Positions 59,701 through 64,000 of a stretch of DNA of 64,000 nt are shown here, piece after piece (positions within the stretch are counted from its first letter, which is position 1; the number at the start of each line of letters is the position of its first letter). Origin of the DNA: Urechis unicinctus (Eukaryota > Annelida > Polychaeta > Xenopneusta > Urechidae); assembly GCA_034190875.2 (NCBI GenBank), contig CM067344.1, positions 26,700,422 to 26,764,421 on the forward strand, in the 5' to 3' direction. Both the position numbers and the translations under genes were made by a program. The notes under the pieces were generated by a model. The model saw only the letters and a list, made by a program, of their open reading frames with translations, had not been told where the DNA came from and searched no databases.

Positions 59701-60346
59701 TACAACAGCGTGGATCGCTGCTCAGTGCCCCTCGCTTCTCACCAGACACACTCATGTCACATCCCCCAGCAAACATTTCTGGCACCAATAAGCATCATGG
59801 TGGGCATTTTCTTCCTGCTTCATGAAAGCAATCGTTCCCTTTTATTGCTTTGAAGAAAGACAAAACTGGACCATGTTTTTTTACCTATACTCCCTTTGCT
59901 GTAATCTAGTAGCATCTTCTGTACACAAATCTTCGTTGATATCTGAGGGAGCCTCCAGGTCTCCTGTGAGTGGTTTGTCTGGGGGTGGTCCCATCACTCG
60001 TGATGACAGCGCCAGTGAGGGAAGTGACGATGGAAGTGAGGTAGAGAGTGATGAGGAACCTCACTGCCATGTCAACAGCACACGCCCAAATCGTAAAGGT
60101 GAGTGAATCCTGCTGTCTGGTCGTTATGTTCATTGTGATTCCTTGAGATCTTGATGGTTGTTTAGTTGATTTATTGATGAAATTACACGAATAACAGTAT
60201 GTCTGTTTATGTGGTTAATGACAGTATTTGCTGTGTATACAGCTTTCCAAAGTCTCATACAGCGTGCTGCTCTCGGTGTTCTCATGGGTCTCATCATCTC
60301 CCTTATCATCTTCTGCCTCACGGACCTCCAATCATGGACCTCATGA
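53741..60346 (+). CDS. TMEM201: TMEM201/Ima1-like inner nuclear membrane protein
   Basis: Ten exons: 53,741-53,829, 56,143-56,260, 56,383-56,562, 57,647-57,844, 58,227-58,492, 58,789-58,983, 59,253-59,455, 59,641-59,799, 59,910-60,098, 60,243-60,346. Sum 1,701 nt, all phases close: 566 residues. A first membrane helix (CLFGATFLIFFFLIAFALF) is followed by the Ima1 N-terminal zinc domain: VECWFCQHVTKIPYNYYNRW, CPQCDQYNGF, then LCQTCERNQ and LCYGCELRV (four CxxC pairs), RHLDEQDRLLAKKL. Then come three or four further helices (HLSSLLASVTLV, TILIGLLTKTAASTALFL, SLITWLGCLLAF, IAFLTTVLQLYVTVVY), a long S-, G- and D/E-rich tail, and a final helix (ALGVLMGLIISLIIFCL) before TDLQSWTS and the stop. TMEM201 (Samp1/NET5) links the nuclear lamina to the cytoskeleton and centrosome. 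Ours is about 100 residues shorter than the human protein, mainly in the tail. First intron 2.3 kb, with a MITE. Confidence 0.93.
53854..55562. repeat. 80-bp tandem duplication split by a TTAA-flanked inverted-repeat element
   Basis: 'tatattttccgtctgttttt'...'cgttccttaac' at 53,854-53,934 recurs at 55,489-55,562. Between them lies an element beginning ctagcccaaaagaccaac (53,935) and ending gttggtctgttgggcta (55,484), inverted copies of each other over at least 17 bases, with TTAA on both sides. TTAA targets are typical for piggyBac and Kolobok families. No transposase frame is seen inside, so it would be a non-autonomous copy. It sits in TMEM201 intron 1. Confidence 0.65.
54698..54809. repeat. 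Long imperfect hairpin inside the TTAA element
   Basis: Arms 'aactaagagggagtgcatgc'... 'ttagttcaaaagagct' and 'agctcttttgaaccaag'...'ctccctcttggtt' pair over about 45 bases. The loop 'tccttaacagctttaacaag' resembles 'ttccttaacagcttaaacaa' just beyond the element at 55,555. Confidence 0.7.
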
Positions 60347-60635
60347 TTCCTCAGTAATCTCCAATTATGGCCTTCATGATGCCTCACTTGCAGTCATGAA
60401 TCTCATGGAGCCTCACTGATACCCAGGCATGAACCTCATGAAGATTCACTGATATCCAGGCATGGACTTCATGAAGCTTCACTGATATCCAGGCATGGAC
60501 CTCATGAACTATTGTCTTTCAGTGATTGACCTCATGATGCCTCATTTACCTCCAATCATGAGCCTCATGATGCCTCACACATTCCCAGTCATGAGCCTCA
60601 TCATGCCTCACTGACCTTCAGGCATGCATCTCTAA
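60325..60635 (+). repeat. Tandem repeat, unit about 32 bp, seeded by the last TMEM201 coding exon
   Basis: About nine imperfect copies of 'caatcatggacctcatgatg' + 'cctcactgat'. The first unit is coding: it spans ...CAA TCA TGG ACC TCA TGA, i.e. the C terminus QSWTS and the stop codon. The rest is 3' untranslated sequence. Every unit therefore carries a copy of the stop-codon context. Confidence 0.85.
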
Positions 60636-61737
60636 TTTCTGGAATTTTAATGGAATACAACCTTCACCTAGAGTATGAAATCTAACTCTGAGCATGTTCT
60701 TTGATAGAAGTCATAGAACATCATAGACCATTGTGCCTTCAGAATGTTAAAGCTGACCTTAGGGAAAAAATGTCCATTGGAACATTGCACTCATTTAATG
60801 CTCAAGTTGTTTCAGTTTTGAAACATAGAAGTTCATTTGCAGTTTCAACATGTTATTTCCAGTTACTTGCCATGTTTGGTTCAGTTAATATGGTGAGGTT
60901 TTGTATTGTTTAGTGAGTGTCTGCTTCTCCTCGTATATGCACCAGGCTGGTAAGTGAACAAGGTACTCTGTCAGAGTATGTGTCCAGTAGCACATTACCT
61001 ATCTATCACCGTGTGCTTCCTTTGTTGTGTAATTGTCAAAATAACTTTTGTTCTGTAATAATATGCAACATGACAAGCTGTAAGAAGATACAGCAATATG
61101 TGTTACCACCCAATGACATTTTTATGACTGGGCATATCCTCCATTTCAACATCAGCCTGCTAACTACTTTGAATGTGCCAATGAAAACCATGAATGGCAG
61201 GCTTGATGTTAGTGTGTCCTGGCACTGAAGTGTAATTTGTTCTGTATAGTCTGACATGTGTTCACTTTGTTTTATTGGCTATCAAGCGTTTCATTTGGTG
61301 AATTAAAATCAATTTAATATCACTGTGGTGTGTTTGCTTAGCTGATGTTATTGAATGGTGCATGCCGTTAATTGAGGTCACTTGTTTGTGGTGATTGTTA
61401 CTCACACGTTGCACTTCATATTACAAATTCATCAAAGCCCATTTTACTTGCTAAGTGTGTGTGGTTAATTACTCTATACATGCACGGGTGCAATAACAGT
61501 TAACATTATTTAACCCATGCAACTTGGCATTATCGATATTCACAACATGAAAGTAAACATGTTTAGTAAACAATCAAGACGTCGCTATAATGTACATCAT
61601 TGTCCTCATCACCATGCTCAGCTTGCAAGGCAGCTATGTTAGAAAGAATTCTCCACTTTCAATGATTCCAGTTTCAATATAGCCTTCAAAGTTTGCTGTG
61701 TCCTAATACCCATCATTGATGAAGAAAAGATTGCCTT
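60636..61737. other. 3' flank of TMEM201-like gene, no further gene seen
   Basis: The frames at 60,701-60,913 and 60,917-61,228 lack recognisable motifs. Part of it is likely TMEM201 3' untranslated sequence. Polyadenylation site not placed. Confidence 0.35.
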
Positions 61738-62335
61738 CTAAACCATTTTCAGCATTTCTTGAATGATTTCTTTAAGACATCGGGTGTAACTTTGTCCCAT
61801 GCAACTTTGATCCGTTACGGAATCTTGGTTACGGGAGGGGGCGTTGATTGCCATGAACAGTGAGCGTATGTCACCCAGAAAACTGCCACTCTGGTATGTA
61901 CGCCATATCAGTGCTGAACTCCCTCCTGACCGCATCTTTTACCATGTGGGTGCAGTGGCCTCTTAATGTATCCCATACCAGCAAACGTCGCCTAGCCGTG
62001 CACGACGTTTTGGTATATATTTATATTACCGTCGTGCGCGGCTAACGTCGCCTCGATCTCTCCCTTTCTCAAACCCGTGCTAACCATATTAGCTCCATCT
62101 GTGTCCGCTCTCCCGCATGTAGATCGTAATCCCTGCAGGAATGCGGGTCTGTGATGATGGGCGAGCGCCAGGGGGAAGTACCATTGGCTGTAACTTGTTC
62201 CCATCAGCCAGCGCTGACAAAAATTATGGCGTACCTTTTCTTGTCCCTCTCAAGTTAGCTACTGGAATTAGCGACCTTCAAAACATGCATGGTTGTTATA
62301 TAATTGGACTCCGACGACCTTCGAACCATGTGTGA
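61738..62335 (-). pseudogene. pogo/Tigger-type transposase fragment
   Basis: Minus strand, in order: FVSAGDGNKLQPMVLPPGAR (about 62,160-62,230), IPAGITIYMRESG, RRRLLVWDTLRGH (about 61,960-61,990), AVRREFSTDMAYIPEWQFSG, then KVAWDKVTPDVLKKSFKKC (about 61,745-61,800). This is the order of the catalytic domain of Tc1/mariner-superfamily pogo/Tigger transposases: GxKLxPMV, IPAGV, LLVWDxxRGH with a catalytic D, IP, and the C-terminal AWD..T.D...KSFKKC. At least four stops and frame breaks. The N-terminal CENP-B-like DNA-binding domain is not seen. Confidence 0.7.
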
Positions 62336-62339
62336 TTTT

Positions 62340-64000
62340 TGGCCACAGAGGGTTCCATTAAGAACTAAGAACCCTGATATGGTAGGGGATTCCACTAGGT
62401 CGTAGAGAATTCCTTCCTTGACGCATTTTTAATAGCTTTGATCAAAGCATGTTGCCAATTTAAATTGTGAGACAACATGAGAATCTCGAGCTCAAATGAT
62501 TATGTTCTAAACTCCTATTTTGATATATAATTGCAAACTTGTTTAGGCAAGGTGGATATATAACTTTATACACAATATCCATGAAACTAACATTTTCATT
62601 CAAATCTCAATTTCATTTTGTACTGTACGGTATGTTAAATCAACTTATACCTGGCAACAATTCCTCGCAGATTTGAATACTGAGTGAGCGCCATATGACA
62701 ATTTGTCATGTCGGTCTGTTTCCTCATAACTAAGTTTCAATACCAACTTTTTCGTATATGATATGAAATACAAGCAATTTTTAAACACTGCCATTATCGA
62801 TTGTTTCATGAAAATTTAGTCGATTAATATATACAAATCCTATTATTGTTGTTTGAGATCTGAATTAAATTTTTAATTAGGCCTTTTTGTGTGAAACAAT
62901 ACTTCCTGCATGACGAAAAAAGGATTGATCAGCGAAACGAATTGATGTCGCTCTAGTATTTAAGAGATGAGGTTTTTAAAGATGCGCATTTTATGTGAAA
63001 AAACCCTACAGAAAACTATTGAATAGTGAAATGAATGCATCCATTGTTTAAGTAATATATATGTTCACTTATAGTTGATTCATTATTTCAATGGATTCTT
63101 TTTATTTTGAAACTACTTTCAACGTTTAATGAAAATATAGTTAATCAATATTAACCTCATTTAAGGTTTGGATCAATTCTTTATGCTGCTTTATCTGTGT
63201 AAAATAGCATAACGACCAACATAAACGGTTTGTACCATGTTGGTCTAACGGCGGACCGTTGCAAAAGCCGTAGATTCACTTACATGCTCAGAAAAAGAGT
63301 GCAAATGATACTAATATAAAATTGCAGGTTTGAAATAAATTGACATAATCGAAAACAAATAATATTGTTTTTTGCCTTTGTTAACAATTGTTAGTATGAA
63401 ATCTTCGCTTATATGAAAGTGGTATAATTTTACAGGAACATGTAATTGATTAGCATAGGTGAATCATATTACTCTTGTTTTAAATGCAAAAGCTTTATTC
63501 CTATCGCTGATAAATCATTGGTATGCAACACTTGCTTAACTGTGCATTTCCTGGGTGTAACAGTTATCACTGCAGATCAATGATGCGAATGAAAGGTTTT
63601 ATCAATATTTAGAAAAATGTAATTGATTAGTGTATGTAAACCATAGCATTATTTTATATAATCTGAATTAATTGTAGTTTAAATATGTATTCTCTGTATG
63701 AAACAATCGCTGTATAATGCATCAATTGTTCAAGAAATGTATGCTCCTGTTGCTGATACATTATTCCAATGGAATCCTTGATTTTGAAAGTGTTAATAAT
63801 GTTTATAAATACAATGGTAATTTGTAATCAAACCGTCCTTATTAAATATCTGTATTCACTATTCTTCTACATGTATTCCCTGTGTGAACAAAATAATCAC
63901 TTATGATTCAGAAATGTATGTTTCATTAGACTATCGACTCTACGTGTGCGACACTGACTGTATGACATATTCATATAGTTTTATTACACATGAAAATGAT
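62340..64000. other. AT-rich DNA with diverged repeats
   Basis: No gene. Some phrases recur at about 0.2-0.7 kb distance, for example 'attatttcaatggattcttt' (63,080) with 'attattccaatggaatcctt' (63,760), 'tgtaattgattagcataggt' (63,440) with 'tgtaattgattagtgtatgt' (63,618), and 'tgtatgaaacaatcgctg' with 'tgtgtgaaacaatacttc'. This suggests an old, diverged tandem array or several copies of one repeat. Confidence 0.4.

Noticed and set aside
1..64000. tRNA, rRNA or snRNA genes
   Set aside because: I looked for tRNA A/B-box-like words and rRNA or U-RNA stretches while reading and saw none convincing; this is a reading by eye, so a covariance-model scan could still find some.

Overview
The window is animal genomic DNA. 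Genes are split by GT-AG introns and sit among large amounts of decayed transposons. A marine invertebrate (lancelet, hemichordate, echinoderm or mollusc grade) fits the element set best: THAP, PHD and P2X7-C-type proteins, Polinton, pogo/Tigger, Ty3/gypsy and abundant minisatellites. The species cannot be fixed from the sequence.

Layout. (1) 300-1809, minus: 3' part of a MADF-like gene with broken frames. (2) 3.5-18.9 kb (copy A) and 24.3-42.4 kb (copy B): two copies of one large tandem segmental duplication. Each carries the remains of the same gag-only LTR retrotransposon, with a THAP/DDE/PHD transposon nested in its 5' LTR, followed by an intact SLC16/monocarboxylate-transporter-like gene on the minus strand. 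(3) 18.9-24.0 kb, between the copies: a LINE ORF1 remnant, then a decayed THAP/transposase-like gene facing a P2X7-C-terminal-domain-like gene; their final coding exons overlap. (4) 35,268-42,119: a Ty3/gypsy element with short LTRs and a 5-bp target duplication. It is present only in copy B, and copy A still shows the empty site. (5) 43.5-45.8 kb: a broken Polinton-type protein-primed DNA polymerase, partly inverted and interrupted by G-run repeats. (6) 46,734-53,336, minus: a complete nine-exon ABHD1/3-like lipid hydrolase gene. (7) 53,741-60,346, plus: a complete ten-exon TMEM201/Ima1-like inner-nuclear-membrane protein gene, head to head with the hydrolase gene. (8) 61.7-62.3 kb: a pogo/Tigger transposase pseudogene, then AT-rich DNA.

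Exon models were built by eye from splice sites, phase continuity and family motifs. For the ABHD-like gene (1,161 nt), the TMEM201-like gene (1,701 nt) and both MCT genes every phase closes. The most unusual structure is a minisatellite of about 2.7 kb in the ABHD-like gene. Its unit appears to be an amplified copy of that gene's own exon-4 5' splice site, so one intron contains more than a hundred look-alike donors. A second, smaller array after TMEM201 is built from the last coding exon including the stop codon. Other notable points are a conserved GC-AG intron in both MCT copies, a 64-bp exact templated insertion, and several insertions that can be ordered in time by comparing the two duplicate copies.
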